From contig CAMBRQ010000009.1 of NCBI GenBank assembly GCA_945870325.1, positions 1 through 64,000 of the forward strand: 64,000 nucleotides of DNA, in the 5' to 3' direction. Source of the DNA: an uncultured Dorea sp. (GTDB lineage Bacteria > Bacillota > Clostridia > Lachnospirales > Lachnospiraceae). Positions within the stretch are counted from its first letter, which is position 1. Every line of letters begins with the position of its first letter. The position numbers and the translations under genes are program-made. Shown here piece after piece: positions 54,784 to 63,841 of this stretch. A model generated the notes under the pieces. It was given only the letters and a program-made list of their open reading frames with translations, had not been told where the DNA came from and made no database searches.

Positions 54784-56493
54784 TTAGAACTTTGCACCCC
54801 AGATATTGCAGAATGGGTCTACCGGATTCACTCCTTTGAATTCAGATCTTCCCATGATTTTCTCAACTACCTGGTCAACCACTTCTTCACTTGGTGTGTA
54901 CGCATTGATGAAGGTCTTCAACATCGGCGCATCCACCAGATGATAAGGATTGGCAATAGAGATAAACATTGCCGGCACATCATTGATAAACCACGGTGCA
55001 TCTGCTGCCATCAGGTGTACCCAGTCAATTCTTCTTACAGACTGGTTACTTGCCGTATCGATACATGCAACATAGACAGCAAGATCGAATTTGCTCTTAA
55101 TATCTTCCACTCCGCCTTCAAACATCTCGTAGAAGTCTGGTTTGGTATAATCAAAAAGTGTCACTTCAAATCCTTCTTTTTCCAGTTTTGCCTTCACCTT
55201 ATCAATGGCGCCTTCACCGTCCTTGAAGCCTCCGCCGATCCGGTCCTCCAGAAGATACAGACGGATCTTCTTATATTTCTCAGGTGAGATTGGAAGCAGG
55301 TTCTGCGTATCTTTTACAAGAGTAACGCTCTCATCGGCACACTCTCTTGCCCATTCTTTATGCTCCTTGCAGGAAACATCTGCTAATGCTTCTTCTCCCG
55401 GTACAAGTTTGCCTTCTGCCTTTTTTTCAGGAAGTCCCATGGCTGCTTTCATAGCCAGAATTCTTGTCACCGCTTCATCGACTCTTTCCATCGTCAAGCG
55501 TCCATCTGCTAATGCATCACGGACGAACTGATAATCTTCACGGATATCCTTATTGAACAGGATCATGTCACAGCCGGATGCAAGCGCTGTTGGGATTGCC
55601 TCTGAACGCTTCATCGGCGTATTGAATCCGATCATAGGAGTTGCATCCGTCACGATCATTCCGTTGTATCCTAATTTCCCACGAAGAAGTCCCTGCAGAA
55701 TCTCTTTGGATAAGGTAGCCGGAAGGATCTCTTCGTCTTTCAGTTCCGAGTTGAAATATTTGCTATATGCCGGCTGCATGATGTGTCCGACCATGATAGA
55801 CAACGTTCCTGCATCTACTACCTCCTGCCAGATTGCTCCGTAAGTCTTGTCATATTCCTCCACAGACAAGCTATTCACGGTCACTGCCAGATGCTGGTCC
55901 CTTTCATCCACGCCATCTCCCGGGAAATGCTTCACAGCTGCAGCAACTCCATACTCTTTCAGTCCCTTTAACTGTTCTTTTACAAAACGAATGACCCTGT
56001 CCTGATCCGAACCAAAGGTACGCACATTCGTAATCGGATTCCTGTAATTCATATCCAGGTCACAGATTGGAGAGAATGCCCAGTTACATCCAACGGCTGC
56101 AGCTTCCTTTCCTGCAACAGCGCCCAGACGGAATGCATTTACCGGATGATCTGTTGCCGCAACTCCCATCGGTCTTGCAAAATAGGTTCCGTCAGCACAG
56201 ATTCCATTTCCTCCGGACTCCAGGTTCGCTCCGAACAGCATCGGCACCTTTGAATTCTCCTGCAAGAATCTATGGGTCTTCTGTACATCTGACGCCGGCA
56301 TCGGACGATACAGCATAGCCCCCGGCTGAAACTCCTCCACGAACTCTTTCAAGAATCCTTCTTCAATATTGCCGCCAATCGGACAGAACATCTGACCAAT
56401 CTTTTCTTCTGTACTCATAGATGCCAACGTCTCATGAACCCAATTTTCCTTTTCTTCATCCAGGAAAAACGGATTCGCTTTCAAATCTACCAT
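54784..56493 (-). CDS. GH3 glycosidase, NagZ-like type
   Basis: A 569 aa cytosolic protein: the GH3 barrel with NagZ-like KHFPGDGVDERDQHLAV and nucleophile region GMIVTDATPMIGF, plus a C-terminal alpha/beta domain. The KH...D/H pattern resembles beta-N-acetylhexosaminidases, but several GH3 glucosidases of gut Firmicutes share it, so the substrate is open. First gene of a GH3-GH78-GH65 operon. The ATG at 56493 follows AGGAGG; 35 upstream codons are discarded. Confidence 0.88.
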   Translation of the reverse strand: MVDLKANPFFLDEEKENWVHETLASMSTEEKIGQMFCPIGGNIEEGFLKEFVEEFQPGAMLYRPMPASDVQKTHRFLQENSKVPMLFGANLESGGNGICADGTYFARPMGVAATDHPVNAFRLGAVAGKEAAAVGCNWAFSPICDLDMNYRNPITNVRTFGSDQDRVIRFVKEQLKGLKEYGVAAAVKHFPGDGVDERDQHLAVTVNSLSVEEYDKTYGAIWQEVVDAGTLSIMVGHIMQPAYSKYFNSELKDEEILPATLSKEILQGLLRGKLGYNGMIVTDATPMIGFNTPMKRSEAIPTALASGCDMILFNKDIREDYQFVRDALADGRLTMERVDEAVTRILAMKAAMGLPEKKAEGKLVPGEEALADVSCKEHKEWARECADESVTLVKDTQNLLPISPEKYKKIRLYLLEDRIGGGFKDGEGAIDKVKAKLEKEGFEVTLFDYTKPDFYEMFEGGVEDIKSKFDLAVYVACIDTASNQSVRRIDWVHLMAADAPWFINDVPAMFISIANPYHLVDAPMLKTFINAYTPSEEVVDQVVEKIMGRSEFKGVNPVDPFCNIWGAKF

Positions 56494-56568
56494 TTCTTTT
56501 TCCTCCTGTTGTCTTATCGGAATACCCGTAATTGTTACTCCCAGTTTAGGGAAATTCCCATGCAAATA

Positions 56569-56603
56569 CCATGTAGATTCTTTCTGATTACCCGACATAT
56601 TTT
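56569..56603 (-). promoter_or_regulatory. Shared regulon site upstream of GH3-GH78-GH65 operon
   Basis: Minus strand: TGTCGG (56597-56592), 17 bases, ACATGG (56574-56569), preceded by an A/T run. The same layout is found before the symporter (61417) and before bglX (63807). Confidence 0.65.
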
Positions 56604-56705
56604 CAGATGTTCCCCAAACGTCCTTGCGGGTCTCTTTTTCTTCTGCTATACTTCCGATAAATCAAAGGAACCTGTATTTTATTCATGATTGATAAAGGAG
56701 TAATT

Positions 56706-57845
56706 ATGCCATACTACATAACCTACGGTGATTTTCAATACCATTTGAAAGAATATTATCAGAGAACCGGAAGCCGGATGCAGTTTCCGGAGATGACGGA
56801 CTACCTCTATTACAAAGGGTTATTATCCGACAAACCGCTGCCAGGGCTGCCTGCCAATAAGATGTATGGTTCCATGTCGGATGAAGAATTTGACAAGGTG
56901 ATGGATTCCTTCGTTCTGGCTCTGACCCCGAATACTTCCATAACTTCCAAGGTCGATGAGTCTGTAATCATCCCTCAGACCAGAGATGTATTCGTAATAC
57001 GCCATCCCAGATATACCCGTCCGGCTCCGCATATTCATAATTATTTTGAGATTGATTTTGTTGCCTCGGGACAGTGTACATTTGTCTTTGAAAACGAGAA
57101 ACGCACCCTGAAGACAGGAGAATTGTGCATCATTGCTCCGCATTCCAGACATGACCTGACGATTGATGATGAATCCACTGTTTTCTGCATCATGATACGA
57201 AAAAGCACCTTCAATACGACATTTTTTTCGCTCATGTCACAGAAGAATCTGCTGTCCTACTTTTTTAGAACCATTCTGCAAGGGGATTCGCATTCAAACT
57301 ATCTGATGTTTTATTCGGAGGATGTGGTCTGGCTGAAGAATATCATAAGAAATGCGATGTCTGAGTGTTACAAACGAGATGCGTTCAGTAATAATAATTG
57401 TATCAGTTGGATTCATCTGTTCTTCTCCCATCTGATCCGGGATTACAGTAAGACGATCCAGTTCTACAACTATCAGATGGGCACGGACTTTTCGCTGATC
57501 CTGCAGTATATCCAGCACAACTATCAGTCATTAACACTGGCTTCACTTGCAGAATTCTTCCACTACAGCGAACCGCATCTTAGCACACTGATCAAGCAAA
57601 ATACGGGATGCAGTTTTACAACGCTGGTGAAGCAGCTGCGGATGGCAGATGCTGTGTCTTATCTGACGAATACGCAGATGAAGATTAGTGAGATTGCAGA
57701 ATGTATCGGGTATAATTCGGCGGATCATTTTTCACGGGTATTTCGGGCGACACATAAGATGTCTCCGCAGGAATACCGGAAGAAACATCAGACGCAGGAG
57801 GAATTGTTTATGCCGTTTGAGGAGATTAAGGAGGGGAATTGGTAG
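56706..57845 (+). CDS. AraC-family regulator of the glycoside locus
   Basis: A 379 aa protein. A divergent ~100 residue N-terminal part, then a cupin sensor (PAPHIHNYFEIDFVASGQ, LCIIAPHSRHDL) and a C-terminal double HTH (LASLAEFFHYSEPHLSTLIK, ISEIAECIGYNSADHFSRVF, MSPQEYRKKH). Divergent from the GH3-GH78-GH65 operon. It is the best candidate to bind the TGTCGG-N17-ACATGG sites. Start at 56706 after AAAGGAG. Its TAG stop is also the first three bases of element SE3. Confidence 0.88.
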   Translation: MPYYITYGDFQYHLKEYYQRTGSRMQFPEMTDYLYYKGLLSDKPLPGLPANKMYGSMSDEEFDKVMDSFVLALTPNTSITSKVDESVIIPQTRDVFVIRHPRYTRPAPHIHNYFEIDFVASGQCTFVFENEKRTLKTGELCIIAPHSRHDLTIDDESTVFCIMIRKSTFNTTFFSLMSQKNLLSYFFRTILQGDSHSNYLMFYSEDVVWLKNIIRNAMSECYKRDAFSNNNCISWIHLFFSHLIRDYSKTIQFYNYQMGTDFSLILQYIQHNYQSLTLASLAEFFHYSEPHLSTLIKQNTGCSFTTLVKQLRMADAVSYLTNTQMKISEIAECIGYNSADHFSRVFRATHKMSPQEYRKKHQTQEELFMPFEEIKEGNW

Positions 57846-58163
57846 GAATTTGGTTGGGAAGAAGGTTTTTAGAGTGTACGGCGTGTGGAGAAATCGAAGG
57901 CTGGCAGCCGGAGTCCTGCGCTAAGAATATGTAACAGAGCAAGAGACAGAAATATCGTAACCGGACTGATTCAATCAATCATCTTGATGATGATTGCTTT
58001 CAGCAGTCCTCTCAACTTTGACTTGTGGTCAAAGTTTCGTACGGTATTTCTGTCTCTTGCTCTGTAACATATTCTAGTGCTTGTCCTACGGTTGCCAGCC
58101 TTCGATTCCTCCACACACCTGACGTTTCTAATGGGCGGTCTTTCTCAACGAGTAGGATTCCGG
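57843..58163 (+). ncRNA. Structured element SE3 (candidate ncRNA or mobile element)
   Basis: TAGGAATTTGG (57843-57853), whose TAG is the AraC stop; AGTGTACGGC (57873-57882); outer stem 57883-57910 with 58089-58116 (25 of 28 paired); long inner stem GAATATGTAACAGAGC...GCTCTGTAACATATTC; hairpin A GGACTG/CAGTCC with internal loop ATTCA/TTCAG; hairpin B (58014-58036), perfect 9 bp with loop TTGTG; CCTGAC (58118-58123); GGATTCC (58155-58161). The rest of the gap to 58279 is AT-rich, without a gene or clear terminator. Confidence 0.7.
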
Positions 58164-58279
58164 CGTGAGGCGTAATGAGAGATTATTGGAGTGGTAACAT
58201 GTTTCTTTTGGTATTGTTTTGTACAATTCAATACTCTTTTTGCATCTTTCCTTACGAACTTTTGGTTCTAATTTTTTTA

Positions 58280-59770
58280 TTATGCAATTGTAAAAGACGC
58301 AAAGTCTACCTCGCCGTCTGTTACTTTTATGTATAATGCATGTGTTTCTTCTACTTTTGTTAGTTTTCCTGTTACTTTGATCCATGTATCGGAATCGCAG
58401 TTTACAACTGCAATCTGTTCTCCGTCTGGTCTATCCAGCAGCGCCTGAACGGTGCCTGTTCCACGAAGTTCCAAAGTAATATTCTTCTCATCTCCGTCAA
58501 ATGCGAGATACTTGAATTCAGCTACTGCGCCTTCCTGAAGATTGGCGATGAAAGGCTTTAATCCCTTTTCGTAATCCGGATTCTCCTCTTCTGTAATATA
58601 TGGCATTTCCGGCGGAAGTGTCGGAACGGTCTCACCTGGTCCAGGTTCTACTACATGTCCGACTTTTGTGCGGTCTTTTTCGGTAAGGTGGCATGCGATA
58701 TAAGACTGATAGGTATTCTTTGCAGGAAGCGGTCCACCATTCAAGCCGCAGCTTGTAATCTCAATCTGTGCGATCGTACCATCCTCTGCGATATGAACTT
58801 TATCTGCGCATCCTTGTCTGGAGAATCCGGTGCCGTGAGTCTGACGATGCCAGAAGATGTAAGTCTCTTCCCCAATCTCCACAAGTCCGCCATGATTGTT
58901 TCCGGTATAGTTCACTGCAAGTTCATTTCCTCGATATCCCAAATCTCCGTTAGATACAATAACTCCTTTATATTCAAACGGTCCCTCAGGCGTTTTTGCC
59001 ATACCATAGCACAGTTCGTTCCCTTGCAGACTGGAATATACGAAATAGTACCAGTCACCAATCTTTCGTATGCTGGATGCCTCGAAGAACGGGTGAGCTT
59101 CATATGCCGTTCCTTTCGCAGTATCCGGACCATTTGCCACACATACCGGATCACTAATGATGGTATGCATGTCATCGGCAAGTCTCACCATCATAGATCC
59201 AGGGAAGATGACACCTTCCATCCCTGGGAAACGGAATACCGGCGCAAATCCGTAATATAAGTAATTACCGCTTTCTTCACTGAGAATTGCCGGATCAAAC
59301 CATCTTCCCACATCCGGGATTTCTCCATCTGCATTCCTTACATAATCCAGGAATTCGTAAGGACCTGCCGGAGTATCGCTTACAGCCACAGAAATCACAT
59401 TGGTAAAATCTAGCGAATAATACAAATAATATCTGCCGTCCGGTCCCTTTGCTATATCCGGTGCATATAACAGATGTGGATTCTCCGGAGTGCAAAACGG
59501 CATGTCGATCTTCGGAAGCACCCCGTCGTAATCAGCCCCATTCAGCGGGTCCTGATCCTTTCTATAACTAATACCTTCGCATCTCCAATTCCCAAGATCA
59601 TCTACAGGCGCGCTCCATACTACATAGTCTCCTTCACAGAACGACACACCATTCCTGCTGTCATGGCTTCCAAATATATACACCCTTCCATCAAATACAT
59701 GCGGTTCTCCATCCGGCACAAATTCCCATGACGGAAGATATGGGTTCAAACCTAATGTTTTTGTCTTCAT
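58280..59770 (-). CDS. GH43 glycosidase with C-terminal carbohydrate-binding-like domain
   Basis: A 496 aa enzyme. The five-blade GH43 propeller has its base Asp in GEPHVFDGRVYIFGSHD, a second Asp in WFDPAIL and the acid Glu in FFEASSIRKIGDWYYFVYSS. Residues about 390-496 form a beta-rich CBM6-like domain. Probably an exo-acting xylosidase/arabinofuranosidase-like enzyme; no signal peptide, so it acts on imported substrates. It follows the GPH symporter. Confidence 0.92.
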   Translation of the reverse strand: MKTKTLGLNPYLPSWEFVPDGEPHVFDGRVYIFGSHDSRNGVSFCEGDYVVWSAPVDDLGNWRCEGISYRKDQDPLNGADYDGVLPKIDMPFCTPENPHLLYAPDIAKGPDGRYYLYYSLDFTNVISVAVSDTPAGPYEFLDYVRNADGEIPDVGRWFDPAILSEESGNYLYYGFAPVFRFPGMEGVIFPGSMMVRLADDMHTIISDPVCVANGPDTAKGTAYEAHPFFEASSIRKIGDWYYFVYSSLQGNELCYGMAKTPEGPFEYKGVIVSNGDLGYRGNELAVNYTGNNHGGLVEIGEETYIFWHRQTHGTGFSRQGCADKVHIAEDGTIAQIEITSCGLNGGPLPAKNTYQSYIACHLTEKDRTKVGHVVEPGPGETVPTLPPEMPYITEEENPDYEKGLKPFIANLQEGAVAEFKYLAFDGDEKNITLELRGTGTVQALLDRPDGEQIAVVNCDSDTWIKVTGKLTKVEETHALYIKVTDGEVDFASFTIA

Positions 59771-59827
59771 ACACCTACTCCTATCATAATCATTGCTCCT
59801 ATAATTTCTCCGATAAGTATACAGAGA

Positions 59828-59866
59828 CGTGAAAAGGAGAAGTTACCCCTAACTTCCCCTTTCACC
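59828..59866. repeat. Intergenic hairpin between GPH symporter and GH43 genes
   Basis: GTGAAAAGGAGAAGTTA / CCCC / TAACTTCCCCTTTCAC, a near-perfect 17-bp stem without T run. It likely stabilises or partly attenuates the transcript between two co-transcribed genes. Confidence 0.65.
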
Positions 59867-59880
59867 ACTCAAACTATATC

Positions 59881-61353
59881 TTATTCTTCTACTGTCTCCG
59901 CCATATCATGCTCTGCCTTCATCTTTGCTTTCATCTCAGCAATTGCCGGGAAGTACTTCTTCAATGGATAGAATACCATAATGACCAAGATTAAAGCAGA
60001 CACAATTGCAGGTATCATAAAACGTACCAGGTTTGTACCTGTAAGTGCCATCTCAGACTGTCCTAATGGTCCAAGCTGAGCGTCGAATCCGCAGATTGCC
60101 AGTACTGCCAGCATACCTGAGTTAACAACTGTATTACCACATTTCTGTGCGAATCCCTTTACAGAAGACACAATTCCATTCAACTGTTTGCCTTCTTTCA
60201 ACATAATAAAATCAATCGTATCATTTACAAGTACATTCACCAGAGCATTTACCATCGCTCCTACTGCTGTCGCAACAAATGACAGGATACAGCAGTACAT
60301 AAAGTTCAGTTTTCCAGTAAAGAACAGAACAACATAACAGATAATGGTCAATAACTGAGAAACAATGATTGCCTTATATCCGGTCTTTAATTTCTTCAGC
60401 AAAATTGGCATTAATACCATCATAGAGATCAACGCTCCAACAGAGATGAAGCCCATGTAAGTGGAGATGGTTCCGCCGATGGTTCCACCAATCAATTTGC
60501 CAGCTGCAGCCTCATCTAATGTTGCCAGTTTCGCCATATCAATTCTTCCAGGTGCCAGGATATACTGTGCATAATATACGGAAGATGTAAACATGAATCC
60601 GTAGGAAATAGCCGCCAGACACCAGCAGAGCATAACCGGCCAGATCTCCTTATGACGGAATACATAGATCAACTGTTTCAAGCCCCCGTTCTCATCTTTT
60701 GGAGCCACATAACGCTCTTCGGATGTCTTATACAATCCCCAGAAAAAAACACATGCAAATACTGCGTAGAAACACATAATATTACGATAACTTCCGAAAA
60801 TCTGCACCAACTGTGTAGAGAAGGTAGAAGCAACTGTAAATGCCAGTGCACATACAGCAGCGCCTTTCGCAACGACATCGTTACGTTCCTGATCGTCCAG
60901 TGTCATTGCCGGCAGGATCGCCATCTGAGGCATGGTATACGCCGTTACACACATACCATATACCATATACGTAATGCAGACATAGACGCATTTTGCCATA
61001 GGACTTCCCTGAATGAATCCCGGATTGCTAAACAGCAGGAACATATCCACAAGCAGGAAGATAGGGGTAAATAAAAACCAGGTACGATAACGTCCCCATC
61101 TTGGATTATAAGAATCACAGATAACGCCCATTAATGGATCATTGATCGCATCCCATAAAGAACAGATCAACAGAATGATTGATAATTGAGCGGCAGTAAT
61201 GCCGATCTCTTCCTGTACGTACAGGGAAAAGTAAGTAGCAATCGTTGCAGCAATCGCCATTGCAGTACCATTAACAGAAGTTGCATGGAACCATACAAAT
61301 GCATTGCTGAGTTTGCCCTTTTTAGCCGTTTGGTTTGTTGGTTGTTTTGCCAT
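59881..61353 (-). CDS. GPH-family sugar:cation symporter
   Basis: A 490 aa protein with 12 predicted membrane helices of the MelB/XynB (GPH) family: SNAFVWFHATSVNGTA start, the WDAINDPLMGVICD motif in helix 2-3, RWGRYRTWFLF next to it, and a central loop. Imports a sugar or short glycoside with a cation. First gene before GH43, behind a TGTCGG-N17-ACATGG site, so it presumably brings in the substrates of the GH enzymes here. Confidence 0.93.
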   Translation of the reverse strand: MAKQPTNQTAKKGKLSNAFVWFHATSVNGTAMAIAATIATYFSLYVQEEIGITAAQLSIILLICSLWDAINDPLMGVICDSYNPRWGRYRTWFLFTPIFLLVDMFLLFSNPGFIQGSPMAKCVYVCITYMVYGMCVTAYTMPQMAILPAMTLDDQERNDVVAKGAAVCALAFTVASTFSTQLVQIFGSYRNIMCFYAVFACVFFWGLYKTSEERYVAPKDENGGLKQLIYVFRHKEIWPVMLCWCLAAISYGFMFTSSVYYAQYILAPGRIDMAKLATLDEAAAGKLIGGTIGGTISTYMGFISVGALISMMVLMPILLKKLKTGYKAIIVSQLLTIICYVVLFFTGKLNFMYCCILSFVATAVGAMVNALVNVLVNDTIDFIMLKEGKQLNGIVSSVKGFAQKCGNTVVNSGMLAVLAICGFDAQLGPLGQSEMALTGTNLVRFMIPAIVSALILVIMVFYPLKKYFPAIAEMKAKMKAEHDMAETVEE

Positions 61354-61416
61354 TCTCTCTCTCCTTTTTGGCTCTTTAGTTTATATACTAATTTTATCTT
61401 TGGGTGTTCCAACAAG

Positions 61417-61451
61417 CCATGTTATATCATTCTGTAAATCCGACATTTTTT
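61417..61451 (-). promoter_or_regulatory. Shared regulon site upstream of GPH symporter
   Basis: Minus strand: AAAAAATGTCGG, 17 bases, ACATGG (61422-61417). The last spacer bases and the motif give TGATATAAC, an extended -10-like sequence, suggesting an activator site overlapping the -35 region. Confidence 0.65.
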
Positions 61452-61502
61452 AACGCTGTCTCTGCATAGGAAAATGCCTGCAGAACCTGCCATTGACAAC
61501 GC

Positions 61503-61546
61503 GAAAAGAACGTCTTGCGATCTTCCTGCAAAACGTTCTTTTTGCA
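61503..61546 (-). terminator. Terminator after bglX
   Basis: Minus strand: AAAGAACGTTTTGC, loop, GCAAGACGTTCTTTTC. Confidence 0.85.
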
Positions 61547-61551
61547 TCTAT

Positions 61552-63720
61552 CTAAGAGAGGGCTAACTCTTCGACAATCGTATCTTGTACATTGCCGCCT
61601 ACGTATACTTTCAGTTTTCCTTCATAAGGAATCCTGTTCATCTCCCAGTCATAATACTCAAGATTGTCATTTGTAATCTTTAACTCTACCTGCTTCGCCT
61701 CGCCTGGCTCCAATGCAATCTTCGTAAAGGATTTTAATTCCCGTACCGGGCGTACACGCTTCGCATATGGCATCTGTGTGTAGCACTGTACGATTTCCTC
61801 TCCGGCTCTTTCCCCAGTATTGCGAACCGTTACAATCACATGAACTCCGTCTTCGTCTTTTTCAAATTTCAGATCTTCATATGCATAAGTCGTATAGGAT
61901 AATCCATAACCAAATGGATACAATGGGTCCACCGGAGCATCCAGATACTTGGATGTAAACTTGGACTTTCCGCCAGGTCTTCCGGTGTTCATATGCGCAT
62001 AATACATCGGACACTGACCAACTGTTGCTGGGAACGTAGTCGTAAGCTTGCCTGAAGGATTCACATCACCATACAGTACATTCAAAATCGCATTCCCTGC
62101 TTCTATCCCAAGATGCCATGCTTCTATGATAGCAGACGCCATCTGGTCAAGTTCCGGGATAGCAAGTGGTCTTCCGTTCAATAAGACAGCTACCACAGGC
62201 TTACTCGTTGCCTGTAAGTTTCTGACAAGCGCCAGATCTTCCGAATGTAGAGTAATATCCGCCCGGCTTGCCGCTTCTCCGCTTTCTTCCTTCCTCTCAC
62301 CAATCACCGCCACCAGAATATCCGATTCTGAAGCAATTTCCAGCAGATTCGAGCCATCTGTACTATATTGATAGGAAATTCCCCTCGCTTTCAATGCTTC
62401 TACAATACTGACACAATCATCCGGATTGGCTCCGATCGCCCATGCGCCGGTCATCTGTCCCTTATCCGCTGCCAGTGCGCCAAAGATTCCCACCTTTGCA
62501 TCAGATTTTAAAGGCAGAAGATTCTCCTCATTCTTTAACAGAACGATAGACTTCTCTGCGGCTTCCAGCGCAATCGCACGGTACTCTTCTTTTAGCATTG
62601 TCTGCTGTTCTCTCTCCTCATTCGTCCGATATGGCCGGTCAAATAGACCCAGTTCAAACTTGATCCGAAGGACGTCATCCACAGCCTCATCCAATACACT
62701 TTCTTCCACTTCTCCGTTTTCTACCAGTTCTTTCAGACATTCGATATAGGAATTAGAAGACATATCCATATCCATTCCGGCAAGAATTGCCTGTCTGGAT
62801 GCATCTCTCTTATCTTCTGCAATTCCGTGGTTCACACACTCAGCAATGGCGTTCGAATCACTGACTACCAGCCCATCGAATCCCCATTTTCCGCGCAGGA
62901 TATCACGAAGCAACCAGGAATTCACGGTACATGGGATTCCATTTATATCGTTAAATGCAGGCATGATTGCTCTTACCCCGGCATCAATGCAGGCTTTATA
63001 TGGCGGCAGATATTCTTCCCATAGTCTTTGCATGGACATATCCACCCGGTTATAATCTCTTCCCGCTTCCCCGGCACCATATGCCGCAAAATGCTTCAGG
63101 CACGCTGCCATGGCATCTTCTTTCGACAGATCATCTCCCTGGAATCCTTTTACTTTCGAGACACCATAAACACTGTTCAGCAGCACATCCTCGCCCGCTC
63201 CTTCACTGACACGTCCCCATCTTGCATCCTTCGCCACATCTACCATCGGGGCAAATGTCATATGTACACCGGCAGCAGTCGCTTCTTTTGCTGCGATTCT
63301 TGCCGTCTTCTCCCAAAGTCCAGGCTCCCATGCACAACTTTCTGCCAGTGGAATCGGCGTCACGGTCCGAAATCCATGAATGACATCATATCCAAAAAGA
63401 AGCGGAATCCCAAGCCGCGTCTCTTCCACTGCTATCTTCTGCAGACGATTCGCCGTCCCTGCATCTCCAATTCCATTGTAGGAACCGATTCTTCCTGCTC
63501 TTAAGTCCTCTTCATGGAAATCCTGCTCAGCAGTTCCCATCAACCTCTCAAACTCCTCCTGAGAGATTCTGCCGTCAAACATCATATTCAGCAGTTCTTC
63601 AAAACTAACCTCGAACGCTCCGACTAAGGATGGACCACACTGCTGTAACTGCCCGATCTTCTCTTCTAACGTCATCTTCTCCCGAAGTTCTTTGATCTGC
63701 TTTTCATAATTTTTCTTCAT
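61552..63720 (-). CDS. bglX: GH3 beta-glucosidase, BglX-like
   Basis: A 722 aa enzyme hydrolysing beta-glucosides or related beta-glycosides. Barrel domain with LLFGYDVIHGFRT, KHFAAYGAGEAGRDYN, nucleophile in GFDGLVVSDSNAI; alpha/beta sandwich with KSIVLLKNEENLLPL; fibronectin-III-like C-terminus (VRNTGERAGEEIVQCY). No signal peptide. AGGAGG before the ATG at 63720 sets the start, 11 codons inside the open frame. It has its own regulon site and terminator. Confidence 0.94.
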   Translation of the reverse strand: MKKNYEKQIKELREKMTLEEKIGQLQQCGPSLVGAFEVSFEELLNMMFDGRISQEEFERLMGTAEQDFHEEDLRAGRIGSYNGIGDAGTANRLQKIAVEETRLGIPLLFGYDVIHGFRTVTPIPLAESCAWEPGLWEKTARIAAKEATAAGVHMTFAPMVDVAKDARWGRVSEGAGEDVLLNSVYGVSKVKGFQGDDLSKEDAMAACLKHFAAYGAGEAGRDYNRVDMSMQRLWEEYLPPYKACIDAGVRAIMPAFNDINGIPCTVNSWLLRDILRGKWGFDGLVVSDSNAIAECVNHGIAEDKRDASRQAILAGMDMDMSSNSYIECLKELVENGEVEESVLDEAVDDVLRIKFELGLFDRPYRTNEEREQQTMLKEEYRAIALEAAEKSIVLLKNEENLLPLKSDAKVGIFGALAADKGQMTGAWAIGANPDDCVSIVEALKARGISYQYSTDGSNLLEIASESDILVAVIGERKEESGEAASRADITLHSEDLALVRNLQATSKPVVAVLLNGRPLAIPELDQMASAIIEAWHLGIEAGNAILNVLYGDVNPSGKLTTTFPATVGQCPMYYAHMNTGRPGGKSKFTSKYLDAPVDPLYPFGYGLSYTTYAYEDLKFEKDEDGVHVIVTVRNTGERAGEEIVQCYTQMPYAKRVRPVRELKSFTKIALEPGEAKQVELKITNDNLEYYDWEMNRIPYEGKLKVYVGGNVQDTIVEELALS

Positions 63721-63806
63721 GTTGCCTCCTAATGAATCAATATTTTCTATCATTATCCGTTGTCACACACTATAGTATTCATTTTAACTCATTGTGGCGC
63801 CTAAGA

Positions 63807-63841
63807 ATATGTACTATCATTTCAAAAATCCGACATTTTTT
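63807..63841 (-). promoter_or_regulatory. Shared regulon site upstream of bglX
   Basis: Minus strand: AAAAAATGTCGG (TGTCGG at 63835-63830), 17 bases, ACATAT (63812-63807). It shares the A6-TGTCGGATTT block and AATGATA with the symporter site. The remaining bases to 64000 hold only a CTGCCAAA...TTTGGCAG stem-loop (63948-63979). Confidence 0.65.
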
